Notes under the pieces: model-generated
What the model was told of the DNA's origin: nothing
The model's input: the letters and a program-made list of their open reading frames with translations, nothing else
The model's database searches: none
DNA from: Chlamydoabsidia padenii
Lineage: Eukaryota > Mucoromycota > Mucoromycetes > Mucorales > Cunninghamellaceae
NCBI GenBank assembly: GCA_025330725.1
Contig: JAIWND010000012.1
Span: forward strand, 909,181-973,180
Direction of reading: 5' to 3'
DNA length: 64,000 bases
In this document: in pieces, positions 23,569 to 35,500 of the stretch
How positions within the stretch are numbered: the stretch's first letter is position 1
How the letters are laid out: each line of letters starts with the position of its first letter
Position numbers and translations under genes: made by a program

Positions 23569-25084
23569 CTAAGCTTGGGCAGTCTTGGGATGGTTTAAGC
23601 CCAAAAATTCCAATGGCACTTTTAAATCAGCTTGAGCCTTTTCCCGAGCCACTTGTGAATAATGAGTCAATTGAGATTGGATGTTTTGTAAGACAGGCAA
23701 GACTTGAATTTGTAAACCATGAGCAACATTCTTGGCCTTGTCCAAAGAGGAGATATCATCACGAGCATATTCCGCAAGCACCAAATCGAATTGATGATTA
23801 GCAATATCCACCAAAGACAGCACACGATCCTTGACCCATTGAGGAGGAGATTGGGTCTTGACATACAAGACGACTTGATTCAGTTGGACAGATACTTGAT
23901 TGGTCAATCCATGCAAACGATGGGTGGTGATGGCATGCCATTGTTGAATACGTTCAGTCACAGCAGGAGGTAAACGACGTCGAGTAGCTTCAGCATAAAC
24001 ATTTATGGAATGAGTCAATGTGGCTTGAATAGATTGCAAGTTAGCAGTGGTGGTTTGGATCAAACTAGAGGTATTGGCCCATTGAGTGAGATCATCACGA
24101 GATCGAGGGATTTGAGAGGCAGAGGCTTTGACTTGATCACTGACACGTCGAGTCAATCGTAAAGTGGCATCGTTCAATACACCATAAGCACGATATAATT
24201 GATTAGCATCAGATGATGCATTGTCAGTTGTCTTGTTGTCATTGTCGTCAGAAGGAGGGAGATAACGATGTACGAGAGCTTCCACATTATCCACCACCGT
24301 CACCAAACGTTTATTGGCATAATCAGCAGGAGCACGCACAGTAGTCAAAGTAGAATCCAAACGAACTTTGACACCATCGATGACTTGATAAGAAGGTTGA
24401 CGGACCACATCCACCAATTTCTGGGTAGGTTCGTTCACCACAGGGAATCTGGTTTGAATCAAGTCCAGGGATCGGCAGCCCAATTGATCAGCTTTTTCCA
24501 AATGAGGTTGTACATAAGATTGATAATAGGATTGAACGTAAGCAGGTTGTTGACTAGTGTATCTGGAGACAGTAGAGTAAGTAGAGTTAACAGTAGCAAA
24601 GGCGAATCGACCGAGGCTGGTTTTATTGGCCAGATTAGAGACAGTGGCCACACTATCATTTACAATGGGAATAGATGTAACACGACTGACAAATTGGGGT
24701 TTTGTTTGTTGTTCTTGTTGCTTTTGTTGTTGTTTTTGCTGTTTCTTGTTGTTTGGTGTTTCTGATAGTCCATCCTTTGTCGTCTGACCATTTGATTCCG
24801 AGTGCTTAACATGTCCATTACCTTTTTTTTTTTTTTTTTTTATATATATACCAAGTAAGTTTTAGTACCATGGATTGTGTCATAAAACAAAAAAGAAGAA
24901 GAGAATGGTTAATATTTAAGATGATTTCATCATTTGTCCATTATAATTCCACTACACATTCGTATCATATCTTTTTTTTTTTTTTTTTTCCTCCTCAAAT
25001 CCAGTTCCCCTCCTTCTCCATCTTTTACTTACCATTTTCGTTACTGTGATGGTGGTGGTGGTGGTGGTGATGATGTCTGGCCAT
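23569..25084 (-). CDS. Perilipin-like lipid droplet protein
   Basis: Two exons in coding order: 25033-25084 and 23569-24821; 434 aa. The first exon encodes MAR followed by a run of nine to ten His. After a Gln/Lys-rich linker, residues about 75-160 (LANKTSLGRFAFATVNSTYS, QPHLEKADQLGCRSLDLIQT, FPVVNEPTQKLVDVV) resemble the perilipin/adipophilin N-terminal region that coats lipid droplets. The rest is amphipathic helix with repeated VxxRxxLxxT-like spacing. There is no signal peptide or transmembrane helix. The intron is 211 nt with a T tract and ends in a purine-rich stretch (coding strand), unusual for an acceptor, so the first exon is less certain than the rest. It could alternatively be another amphipathic coat protein. 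Confidence 0.6.
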
Positions 25085-25207
25085 TTTATTGAAATAAAAG
25101 TTGAATCACACAAACGGGATGTATATAAAATAAAATAAAAAAAAAAATAAAGAAAAAGTAAAAGAAAGAGGAAGAAAAGGAATTTCCCAAGGGATTATAA
25201 AATGTCG

Positions 25208-25219
25208 GCGGGGTTTGAA
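25208..25219 (-). promoter_or_regulatory. Variant of the recurrent element, perilipin-like gene promoter
   Basis: Bottom strand reads TTCAAACCCCGC, 124 bp upstream of the perilipin-like start and in the same sense as the gene. Confidence 0.4.
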
Positions 25220-26218
25220 TGGTTGAACTGTTTATTGACATTCACTCGCATGTGAAAGATACCTCTCATTATATGTACCGCGCACATAACTATCCATTGT
25301 TTCGCCATCCACTCATCCTTTACTATGATTAAGATGAAAGGAAGAAAAGAAAAAAAGAAGCATTGTCACCGCCAAAACAGGATGAGAACAACGAGAACCC
25401 GATTAGAATTTCACGTGGTGGTCAGTGCTTTCCGGCGTCAATCCAAAAAAGAAGTCGGTAAATGAAAATGCATGAACCATGTGAAGAAAGTTCGATTTCT
25501 CTTACATCCTCCCCAACTTTATTTCAATCTAGTTCGTAAAGTATCCCAGTTTGAGGCAAAAAGAAGAAAGAAAGAAAGAAAGAAAGAGTGAAACTTTAAG
25601 CTTCCAAGCTAAAAGTAAAAGAGAGTGATACATCCCGATGAGGTACAAATCAACAAATTGGTATCCCGCTCTTTTGATGGTGATTCTGGAAAGCCTGTGT
25701 ATCTGCAGATGGTCTATGGTACAAACCAATATAACTTTCCAACCTTTAGAGAAAAAACCTTGTAAGTTCTTTTTTTCTTTTTTTGACTTGATAACCGAGA
25801 TACAAGTGTGTCAATGAAGTTACCACAAATGCACCCTCTATCTGTCAAACATCGTTCTTCTTCCTTCACATGGGGACATGTTACTTAAAATAATAAAGAG
25901 AGCTTTCTATTACACAAATCAAGTTAGTAGAAGGTATAAAAAGTTACCACATGATGTTTGTTAATCATATTATCATTGATGAGGGGGGGGGAGCAAGTCA
26001 GGACATATACAACATATCATGAATCAACATTACATGTTATTTTTATTATATTGTATTATGATAAAAACAGGGGGATCTATTGGTTTATACAGTAAACTAT
26101 GACTAATCTATAACTAATCCATAATTAATAAAGAGGTTGAATCATACAGCCTTCGTTCGAGCGTCGCCACAGTCAATCCTATACAATGATGATCGTCGTA
26201 AACAAGGGTAGTTCGAGT

Positions 26219-26485
26219 TCATTGGATATAAAGAGAAATGGTTTGGGAATCCGATCTACATACTGCAAGTGGTGATAGTAAGATTATTGAAGGCAGGATG
26301 TCGCCTGCCGTAAAATCATACCTAAAAAAAAATAGAAAAGAGAGAGCACCTATTAGCCTGTTAAACATATAATCAGTTCCAGTTTCTATTTCCTTTATTA
26401 TAAATTACCTGTCCGCAGTTTGTTGGAGTGGATTGACCTATGTGTACTTCCGTTTTCTTTTTTATCAAGTCATTACTACTATGTA

Positions 26486-26563
<78 letters not shown>

Positions 26564-26656
26564 AATCATCACCACCTATTCTGTTAGTTACCCTACCAAT
26601 GCGTTCCATACCTTATCAGCCAAGAGCACTATTCCCGCACCAAAAGGATTGGCCAT
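26219..26656 (-). CDS. Candidate small spliced gene, 58 aa, unknown
   Basis: Bottom-strand exons 26612-26656, 26409-26437, 26219-26321 join with GT-AG borders in frame to give a 58-residue product starting MANPFGAGIVLLADK, continuing VNPLQQTADR and ending DSQTISLYIQ. A hydrophobic stretch (IIL through PLAV) sits in the middle. The first intron would contain the 72-bp homopolymer tract. I do not recognise it. It may be an ncRNA with snoRNA-like parts (an ATGATGA string occurs at 26186-26192 on the top strand) or pure chance. Confidence 0.2.
26489..26560 (+). repeat. Homopolymer tract, 72 A
   Basis: Uninterrupted A72, the longest homopolymer in the window. Flanks both contain AAGTCA-like sequence, but no retroposed body is recognised beside it. 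Confidence 0.95.
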
Positions 26657-27000
26657 AATCGAACCTGGTCTCCTTTATCATACAGTGTATATCAACTGAG
26701 ATCACCTACGATATATTCATCGTGTTAGTAATTACTACCTAGTCACATATGGATAAATGACCACAATCAGCATGCGGGACAACCAAGTACGGCTGTAACT
26801 TGTTCGTCAATAAACCAATAGCGTCCTTGTGTTAGCTTGGGCTATAGTAATCTAAAAAAAGGGATTTACCATGAGAGGGGGATTAGTCAAATTCTTCAAC
26901 AGCAATGGATAACTTGCCTATCTTTTTGTAAGAGTATAACAACTTGCAGGCTGTCAATATCGTTGATGGTCGTAAGGGATGTCAGATTAATCTTCACAAG

Positions 27001-27002
<2 letters not shown>

Positions 27003-27048
<46 letters not shown>
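27003..27048 (+). repeat. Homopolymer tract, 46 A
   Basis: Uninterrupted A46 about 440 bp from the 72-A tract and in the same orientation. Confidence 0.95.
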
Positions 27049-27051
<3 letters not shown>

Positions 27052-27116
27052 AGGGAAGAGAAGAGATAAAAAAGAGGATGAGGAAAAAGAATTTATCTTC
27101 ATCGTGTGATCCAAAA

Positions 27117-27127
27117 TTCAAATCCCG
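27117..27127 (+). promoter_or_regulatory. Exact copy of the TTCAAATCCCG element
   Basis: Exact 11-mer followed by A, shortly after the 46-A tract and not near an identified start codon. Confidence 0.3.
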
Positions 27128-27457
27128 ATATCCCTCCCCCTTATTATGCGGTATTGTCAATCCCCTCTTCACTGATCCAGATCATATTATGAGACAAGAT
27201 ATGTTTCTATCTTTATTGAATTATCATTTATGGAATGAAGAGATAAGAGTAATAAATAGGTAAAAAACATGAAGGAGATTCATTTTTAGAGGATGGGGTA
27301 GAATGTGTGTGTGTGTGTGTGTGTATGTGTGTGGCGAGATGGATGGGTGGGGGATGTTAACCACAGAATAGGCAACACTACAAAGTAAAGAGTAATAATA
27401 ATATAATAATAATAAATGATAAACACTAATAAAAAAAAGGGAGGAGGATTGTATAAA

Positions 27458-30400
27458 CTATGGCTTTTCTTGTTGGAAGGCGGCGACAATATTGAAGGCA
27501 TTGGCCATGCTAAAGATTAACAAACAACCCAAAAAAAGGGGGGGGAAGAGTTAGATATATGATTAACATTCAAACAGTTTTGTCCTTACCCATTGATCTT
27601 GTCCCAAGATTGTTGTACACGCACTTGTTGTGCATAGTCAGATTGTCGCATGGCCAACTTGCTTCGGCGAGACTTGACAGGCACCAATTTGGCGGTCATT
27701 TCAAAGTTCCAATAACGGAAGATGTATACCTTGACGACATCCAAGAACATAAAGTAGACGAGGGAGATACCGAGCACAGCCAAACCCCAAGGCCAGCCAC
27801 ATGGAGCCACACCTTCAGCTTCACCGAATACACCGTACACCGAGAATAATAAGGCCACGATTTGAGTTCCGATAATACAGACGGCGAAGATCCAATGAGG
27901 CATGTTTTCCCACCAGAATCCAGGAACACGAGTGGAGAAGATGACAAAGTGAGGAGCTATCAAAACAAAACAAAAAAGGTTAGTTATGGACTTGACCCTC
28001 CCTCCTCCTTATTTTTTCTTTTTGTGTGTGTGTGTGTTTATCCTTACCAGAAGAGATGTGGAGATACATGATAGAATGGAGTTCATTGTCAGTTACATGG
28101 AAGATATCCCGAGCAACATAAAAGTGAGCAAATGACAAGGCGGCCAATAGAATAGCAAGAATAGTAGATAGAGTCAAAAGTTGTCCAATACGCCATTTAT
28201 CTGGTCGTTCTGAGATTTCAGTGTTGTCGACAGCAATAACCAAGGTAGCAGCGTCGTTCTATTGTAAGGAAAAAAGAAGGATGGATTAGTATCAGTATGA
28301 TGTAAAAAGTGGGATATACTTGACTTACCAATACACAGATCATAATCAGGAGAACAGCCGGCATACTCCAGTCTGCACAAAGAGTGATGATAAACATAAA
28401 GAGTAAAAAGTGAATGGTGGAAGTGATACGGTACAAGGCATAAGATCGAAGACGTTGGAAGATAGCACGAGAAGTGATGATACCATCAGTGATTGTTGAT
28501 AAACCAGGAGCCAAGAGGACAATATCGGCAGCAGATCGAGCCGCGTCAGTACATCCTTCAACAGCAATACCGACATCAGCTTTCTTGAGAGCAGGAGCAT
28601 CATTAACCTATATACATAAAAAAGTGAGTAAGTATACGTATTGGAGAGAGAGAAGAAGAAGTACTTACACCATCACCAGTCATACCAACCAAAAGACCCT
28701 TGTTTTGCAGCAATTCGACCACACGGTACTTGTGTTCGGGAATGACTTGAGCAAACCCATCCGCACGTTGACAATGTTCAGTGACTTCTTCTTCAGATTT
28801 ACTAGGATCGACCAAATGATTTGCATCCAAGATAACACGACCCATACCCAAACGAGCAGCCACTTCTTTAGCGATAATCTGTTGATCACCAGTAATCATC
28901 TTGACGTCCACACCCAATTCATTACAAGCCTTGATGGTATCAGCAGAATCAGGACGAGGAGGATCCAGTAAGGAGATCATACCCACCATTTCAAATTGTT
29001 CCATATCATCATCCACAGTTCGGGCCACACCAAGGGCACGAAGACCACGACGAGCCAACGAGTTGACAGCATGTACCGCTTCATCATTACCACCCACGAG
29101 TTTTGTGATCACTTGAGGAGCACCCTTGGCGACACGGAAGGAAGTATTGGTGGTAGTGTTATGGATACGAGCTTCAGTCATCTTGGTCACAGGGTTGAAG
29201 GGTTCGAATTTGGTCACTTTGTAGCCAGGTACTTGACGAGTATCTTCACGGTTCTTGAGAATATCCAAAGTCGATTCGGCAGCACGACGAACAGCAGATT
29301 CAATAGGGTCATTTGCACCAGGTTCAGCGGCCAAGAAGGAATAGAGCAAGATGTCGTCTTTTGTATAATCCTTGTCCAACCAGGGTTCGTCAAAAGTAAG
29401 TTCATTCATCGTAAGAGTACCAGTCTTGTCAGAGCAAAGGACAGACACCGACGCAAGTTCTTCAACAGCAGTCAAACGTTTAACAATGACTTGTTTGGCT
29501 GCTAATTGTTTCGCACCAATAGCCATGGTCACTGACATTACAGTAGGCAAACCCACAGGAATAGCAGCAATAGTAAGAACCAGACCTAATTATCAAGTAA
29601 TAAAACAAGTTTGGTTAATTATTAGTAAAAACAAGTAGTCAAGTTTCAATTCTACTTACAGTTTTCCAATACAGTCTTCCAGTTACCCTTTTCAGTGCCC
29701 TTGTAACGGACCATTTGGTAAACAAAGACAATCAAGACCAAAACAACGGTGGATGTAATAAGGACATTTCCAATCTTGGCAATAATCTTTTGAAAGTGAC
29801 CTTGTTCAGATGTGATAGCAATGAGGTTAGCAGCACGACCAATGAATGTGTTGGAACCAGTTTTAGTGACGACTGCCAATTGTTGACCTTGTTTAACAAT
29901 GGAAGAAGAGTAAACCGTAGATAGTTTTTTTTTGGAGACAGGCAAAGATTCACCGGTGAGCCCTGATTGGTCAATTTGTAATTCCGTATTATTTTCTTCT
30001 CCGCTGACCCCCAAACCCAGAATGCGGGCATCGGCAGGAATGATATCCCCAATACGTAAAACAATGATATCCCCGGGTACCAATTCTTTGACTTCGACTT
30101 CAACCAGTTTTGAATCACGGAAACATCTTGTTTTGAGAGCAAGGGTTTGTCGTAGTGCATCCAAGGCAGATTCAGCTTTGGCTTCTTCAATATAACCAAT
30201 AATGGCATTAATCAGCAACAGGGCCAGAATAATCCCAAAATCGATCCAATCTCCGACAACAGCAGCAATGATACAAGAGATTTCAATCAAATAAGCAATG
30301 GGACCAGTAAAGTACATGAGGAATTTAACCAATGGATTTGTCTTTCTTTCGGGTAGTTCATTCAAGCCAAATTGTTCAGTACGTTCAGCCACTTCAGCAC

Positions 30401-30548
30401 TGGTCAAACCTGAGGTGGGATCAGTATGTAGGAGCGCCTCCAATTCTGGTGGTATATCATCTTGGTGCTCAATATGTTCATGATCTTCAAATTCAACCCC
30501 GCCTTTCTTTTCGTCATCCACATGGTTATTATCGTGGTGCTCGGTCAT
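27458..30548 (-). CDS. PMA1: Plasma-membrane H+-ATPase (P3-type)
   Basis: Six exons in coding order: 29660-30548, 28669-29585, 28329-28607, 28048-28258, 27590-27956, 27458-27509; 904 aa. It pumps protons out of the cell using ATP and energises nutrient uptake. Visible hallmarks are an acidic N-terminus, the actuator motif LTGES, the phosphorylation site [14 protein letters not shown] of the nucleotide-binding domain, [26 protein letters not shown], and about ten membrane segments (for example [23 protein letters not shown] and [19 protein letters not shown]). Length is close to the yeast protein. The C-terminal regulatory tail after the last helix (about [10 protein letters not shown]) is short, ending in a 52-nt exon encoding [16 protein letters not shown]. 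The nearest exact element copy upstream is at 31170. Confidence 0.96.
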
Positions 30549-31169
30549 TAATGCAAGTACTAGAAGAAAAAAAAAAAGTCAAAAAGGAAAGAAACGTTAA
30601 GTCTTTTTTTTTTTTTTTGGCATTATGCAAAAACAGCGTGTGTCTGAGTTTGTATTCTCTGGCATAAAGCAAATCTTACATGTTTGTTATTAAGATAGGT
30701 ATTGAAATATGATATTATCCAGTACAGTAAGAAAAAGTAAGGTGAATAGGTTTGATATGCGGTAGTAAGTCAAAGAAGAAAAACAAAAGTGAGGTATCTA
30801 AAGTGAATTAAACAAAAGAAGACAAGGGAAAAAAAAAAAAGAGTAGAAGGAAAAAAAGAAGAAAAGTGATAAAATTCGGTCGTTTTTTATTGTGATTTGA
30901 CCTGGTTCGGACTTGATGGTCACCCCGCACGCACCCACATCAAAAAAGATATATTGATGTAGGATCCCAGTACTAGATTTATCAATCACCATCATCTTTT
31001 TTTTTTTTTATCATCACTATGAACATCCTCTTATTCTCCCTATTTTTACTATTGTTATTTTGATAACACAAAAGCATCTACAAGGAGTTGTATTCTCTCT
31101 TTTGTCCCTTTCTCTCCCCTTTGATTTCACCCTGGATAACTTTATTTGGTTTCTTGCATGAATCGTGTT

Positions 31170-31180
31170 TTCAAATCCCG
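31170..31180 (+). promoter_or_regulatory. Exact copy of the TTCAAATCCCG element, upstream of PMA1
   Basis: Exact 11-mer followed by C, 622 bp before the PMA1 ATG, in the opposite sense. Confidence 0.35.
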
Positions 31181-31871
31181 CCACACACCGAGATCTACTA
31201 CTTTTTAACTTTTCTGATCACCACCTTTAACAAGCTTTTTTTATTATTCTTATTATTCTATCAACCTATAATATCTGGGGTATACTTTTAACAATCATCA
31301 CCCCCATTCTTTTTTAGGTGATATGAACTATCATCAACAAAAGACAAAATATGAGAGGAGAGAATACTATTGAACATGTTAGGGAGAATGGATTAAACTG
31401 AAAATGGGGAGACTATACATATATAAGTACGTACAGTGCCTATCATAACATACAGCTTCATACATCACCGTCAGATGTTTTGCATTTTTTTCTTTTTCGT
31501 CACTCCGTTCTTCTTTTAACCTAAAAAGCAACTTTCTCCTTTTCTTCTCTTTTAACTTTTCCATTCTTCCCCTTCATTGCCCTCTTTTTTTTTTTTTTTT
31601 TTCTTTATACTTTACTGGTATTCCCCTCCCTTCCACCCCTTTTGTTCCCCTTTTCCCCTTGTTATCCTGCCTCCTCATTGGCGCTCATCCAATATATTAA
31701 AATCCCGATGGACACATTGTGGGTCTTTCGTCATTACACATTTTTTAATATAAAAAGACAATCTACTTGTTCATAATCCAGTTAATAGCAATACCATCAT
31801 GACGAGGCATGATAAATTACAATAGAACATTTATGAGAAAGGAGTACAAATGCATCTTGGGTCTTTACCAG

Positions 31872-32123
31872 AAGAAAAGAAAAAAACGGCAATCATGCAA
31901 GCGGGGTTCGAAAATGTTGATCTGCGCATAAAGCAAATGGATCGCCCCGTCCCTAACATTCGGGAAGAATAGGTTACCCGCTTTTTTTTTAAAAAAAAAA
32001 AATCCTTTTCCCCATACTATATGTAAAAGACAATTGTAAAACGATCTTTCTTTAGCTTCTATTTTATGGTTTTTAAGGTATGGTGTGATCTTATCAAGGG
32101 GGTAAGGATCACCCATGAGAACA

Positions 32124-32159
<36 letters not shown>

Positions 32160-32440
32160 AGACAGGAGTCAAGGGAGGGTTTTAAAATAACAAAGCGGTT
32201 AAAAACATGGCACTTCATTATTCTATATTTACAGGACGAACTCCTTGAATTACCATACTATCATTTACACATCTCGAATGAGGTCATGTAAAGGAATCGA
32301 ATCAGATTTTGATGGTTACATCAAGTCGATCAGGTTTTTTGTTCCAAAGCGCATGATCACGCAGCCCCCAACATATACGCCACCATTGATGATCTTCAAC
32401 TCGAAAAAAAAGACACAATTGGAGTTTATTAAGAGTAAAT
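31872..32440 (+). pseudogene. Possible coding remnant with stops, family unknown
   Basis: After an ACCAG acceptor-like site, a short frame at 31895-31972 reads MQAGFENVDLRIKQMDRPVP and stops. At about 32234-32440, after TTTACAG, another frame reads DELLELPYYHLHISNEV, hits two stops, then continues with VDQVFCSKAHDHAAPNIY. Composition is less AT-rich than the surroundings. Separated by poly-T/poly-A tracts, these could be exons of a dead gene. No family is recognised and chance cannot be excluded. Confidence 0.2.
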
Positions 32441-32574
32441 AAAAAAAAAAAAAAAAAAAAAAGACTACATGTACAAAGTGATCATAAAACAAAGGGGCTA
32501 TATAAAAAAATGACAAACTAAACAAACTAATACATAAAAACTAATAGTAACAATAAAACATACGTAGTAAGCAT

Positions 32575-35500
32575 CTATTCTGGAGGAGTATGATGCATAT
32601 CCGAGAGTGGCACTTCTTCCACCGCGTCTTCTTCTTCTTGGAGTTCATGTCGCATTTTGCTTGGTACGTTGCTAGTGGTATTAGTGATGATGCCTGTGGT
32701 GCTACCAGAGTTATTGCTGGGTATGGATCGAGAAGCAGAGACGCCATTAAAGTAGGACGAAGAGGAAGAAGGAGGTGAAGGTGAAGGTGTGTCCAACATT
32801 CCTGCCGGTACAACGGCCATATGAGCCAAAGGCCAATCACTTTCATTCGAATTGAGAGATCCTTGTCTTGGTCGTCGTAACATCATCATTGTCGAATCCC
32901 GAAAGGCTTCACTACGTGGTCGTTCCATAAATCGAGGTGCTGGTAATTGGTGATCCAAAGCATATTGTATCCGGCGATCACGTTCGAATTCATGCCATCG
33001 TTTCATAGTAAACACACTAGCATCGAATTCACCTTCCTTGTCACCATGTCCACCACCTTTTTGTTCACCTTCCACTTTTCGAGTGTCGCCCCAGGAGAAG
33101 TCGTCAAAGTGCCAGTATGCATACATGGGTAATACAAAGTTCCACACAGGTAAACTGACCAGGTACAATAACATCCATCCTACATAGACGATCTTGCGAC
33201 TTGTCATCATGATCAAAACACCAGGAAGCCCAAGGATAAGTGCCAAAAGGATTAAACTGATCACCGAAGGTCGACCCAAAATAGCACAGATAATGAGGTA
33301 CAAGGTAAATGTGATAGCCGCGGGTAGAGCCTATAATCATAAAAAGAGAGTGGGTTAGTAAAAAGATCATTTACACATCACATCATTAATTATAAGTATA
33401 CAACACTTACCAAAGTGCCCACCAGATCAATGAACACCACAAACTGCATTGAGAAACAGAAGGTACCACACAGATCATTGACAAATAAAAGTTCCATGAG
33501 ATTGTGAATGGTTGAGTTGATCCAGCGTCGTCGTTGTGATAGCAAAACCATGAATGTATCAGGCACCACTGTCTTGCATCTGCATATATATATATATATA
33601 TATAATAGGAGAAATGAAGAGAGAAAGAGAGAGAGTTAGTAAGAGAATTTAATAAATGTTTGACTCGTACAGTATATGTGCATGTTACTTTTTATTTTTT
33701 AATGACTTACACTGCTTGAGGTACAAACATCATTTTACGATTAGGGAAAGTCTTGAGCATCAATGTTGACAAGTAGCGATCTTCACCAAGCAACAGCAGA
33801 TTTTTCTTGTGCAGAGTATCAACCACATTTTCGGAGTAGCGTTCCACAATGTCAGGGTTGGCAAGAATGGGTACCCAATAGCCATTTGGTCCTTTAGGTG
33901 CCTTGATCCGATACATGCAGAAGCAGCCAGGTAAACAAGTGACACAACCAAACACTGATTCGAATGCTTTACTTTGGTGATGAGAGATATAATATTCGAA
34001 TACTATATACAAAGAAGAAGAAACAAGTAGAGTGAGTGAGTGTGAGCCAAATTCACTATGATCTTTTCAATAAACCTTACCTTGAATCATACTAACCCAG
34101 CTATCCTTTTTATTAGCAATCTTGGTTTCACCACAAAGGCCAGAGATAGAAGGATCCTTGACGGCACAAGACACCAAACGAGTCAAAGCATCGGGATAAA
34201 GCTTAGTATCAGCATCCACCATCAAACACAATTCAAACGCATCAGCAGGTAAGTTGGAGATTTGCCAAAAAGAGTTGAAGAGTTCGTATTCCATACGGGT
34301 CATGCGTTCATCAAAGATCACCTTTTGCATGAATTGCATCAACACCATCTGCGAGTCGCGTTTACCACGATTACCGGGTTTACCTCCCGAGGCCACTTCT
34401 TCTGCAGTTCCACACTTGACAATCGTGATCATAGGCACTCGTTGTTGTAAAGAAGGATCCACCGTGGTGTCGTCAAACTTGTAAAATCCCGCATACACCT
34501 TAGCCATGTTGTTTTTCTTTTGACCATCAGCAATAGCAATATAAGGATAAGCTTGGACTTGATCAGCAGGGATAATCAGATCGCGCATCATGTCCACACA
34601 AATGTCCGGAGTCGATTTGCTGTTGCCGTGCCCAGTGATGATACCGTCGCAGATGACCAGTAATAGTTTGTGTGAATTGGGATAATCGCTAACCGCCACC
34701 GAGTCCAAGGTGGTTCGGATACCATCTTCACCTTCAGAATAACAGGTTACTAAACAGATCGTGGGTGCTAGTTTAAACTTGAAAGGCATATAGTCTGCTG
34801 GTGGTTGAGGATTGGCGAAGGGTGATACAGGTAGTGGGCATTTGATGGATCCGCTGTTGTTGCTTTCATCACCACCACTGGACAGAGATAATGAGGTGGA
34901 GGAGAGTCGTGGTGTTGATAGTGCTGATAATCGATTCCTGCTGGCATTTTCGTAATAGCTTAATCTTGGTGATGAAGCACCCCCAAAGAAGGCGGAATTA
35001 GGACGATTTGATCCGAATCCATTTGGTAAACTATAGGTATATTATAAAAATAAAAAATAAAGTGTGTGTTAACAAGTGCCATCTAATATTACATTAATGC
35101 CACTAGTTTTACCTAATCATTGAAGAGCGAGACATGAATGGAGGATTAGGAGCAGCTGGATTCCAAGTAGTAGAATTGTTGGCCAAAGCAGCTACAGAAG
35201 CACTTGATGGAGATCCACCACCTACACCATTGATATCATAATGATGCATTCCATGTTCAGGTTTGGTATAGCGTGAAGTTTGAGGTAAAAGTGTTTTCCG
35301 ATTTTGCTTCTTGCTGTTGTTATTGTAAGGATTGTTGGGTTGAAGAGCGCTGTAAGGTGCCGGTGCATCCATATTCCGTGTCCAGTTTTCGATTTCTGCT
35401 TCACGCCTCATTCGAGCAGCATAGTCTTTATCTTCAGCAAAATGACCCAATTTCCATGATAAAAACCAACCAAAGACCACAGCCATAAAAAACTTTATGA

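Larger units (their letters stand above)
25085..27457. other. Gene-poor region with long poly-A tracts
   Basis: About 2.4 kb without a convincing large gene. It holds a (GAAA)n tract near 25567-25590, a G run near 25983, a 6-bp-stem hairpin at 26292-26309, a 72-A tract at 26489-26560, a 46-A tract at 27003-27048, an exact element copy at 27117-27127 and a (GT)n tract near 27307-27332. A low-confidence small spliced ORF on the bottom strand is listed separately. Confidence 0.5.
30549..32574. other. Intergenic region between PMA1 and chitin synthase
   Basis: About 2 kb, mostly T-rich. It contains the PMA1 promoter side with an exact element copy at 31170-31180, further variants at about 31688-31697 (beside ATCCAAT) and 31901-31914 (bottom strand), long A/T tracts near 31580, 32128 and 32440, and fragments that read like old coding sequence at about 31870-32440 (listed separately). 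Confidence 0.5.

Noticed and set aside
24268..24765. 165-codon top-strand ORF over the perilipin-like gene
   Set aside because: Opposite-strand shadow; the bottom-strand frame has the protein-like composition.
26180..26260. Box C/D snoRNA from an ATGATGA string
   Set aside because: No convincing D box or terminal stem at the right distance; kept only as an alternative in the small-gene entry.
28996..29505. Top-strand ORFs across PMA1
   Set aside because: Antisense shadows of the H+-ATPase coding sequence.
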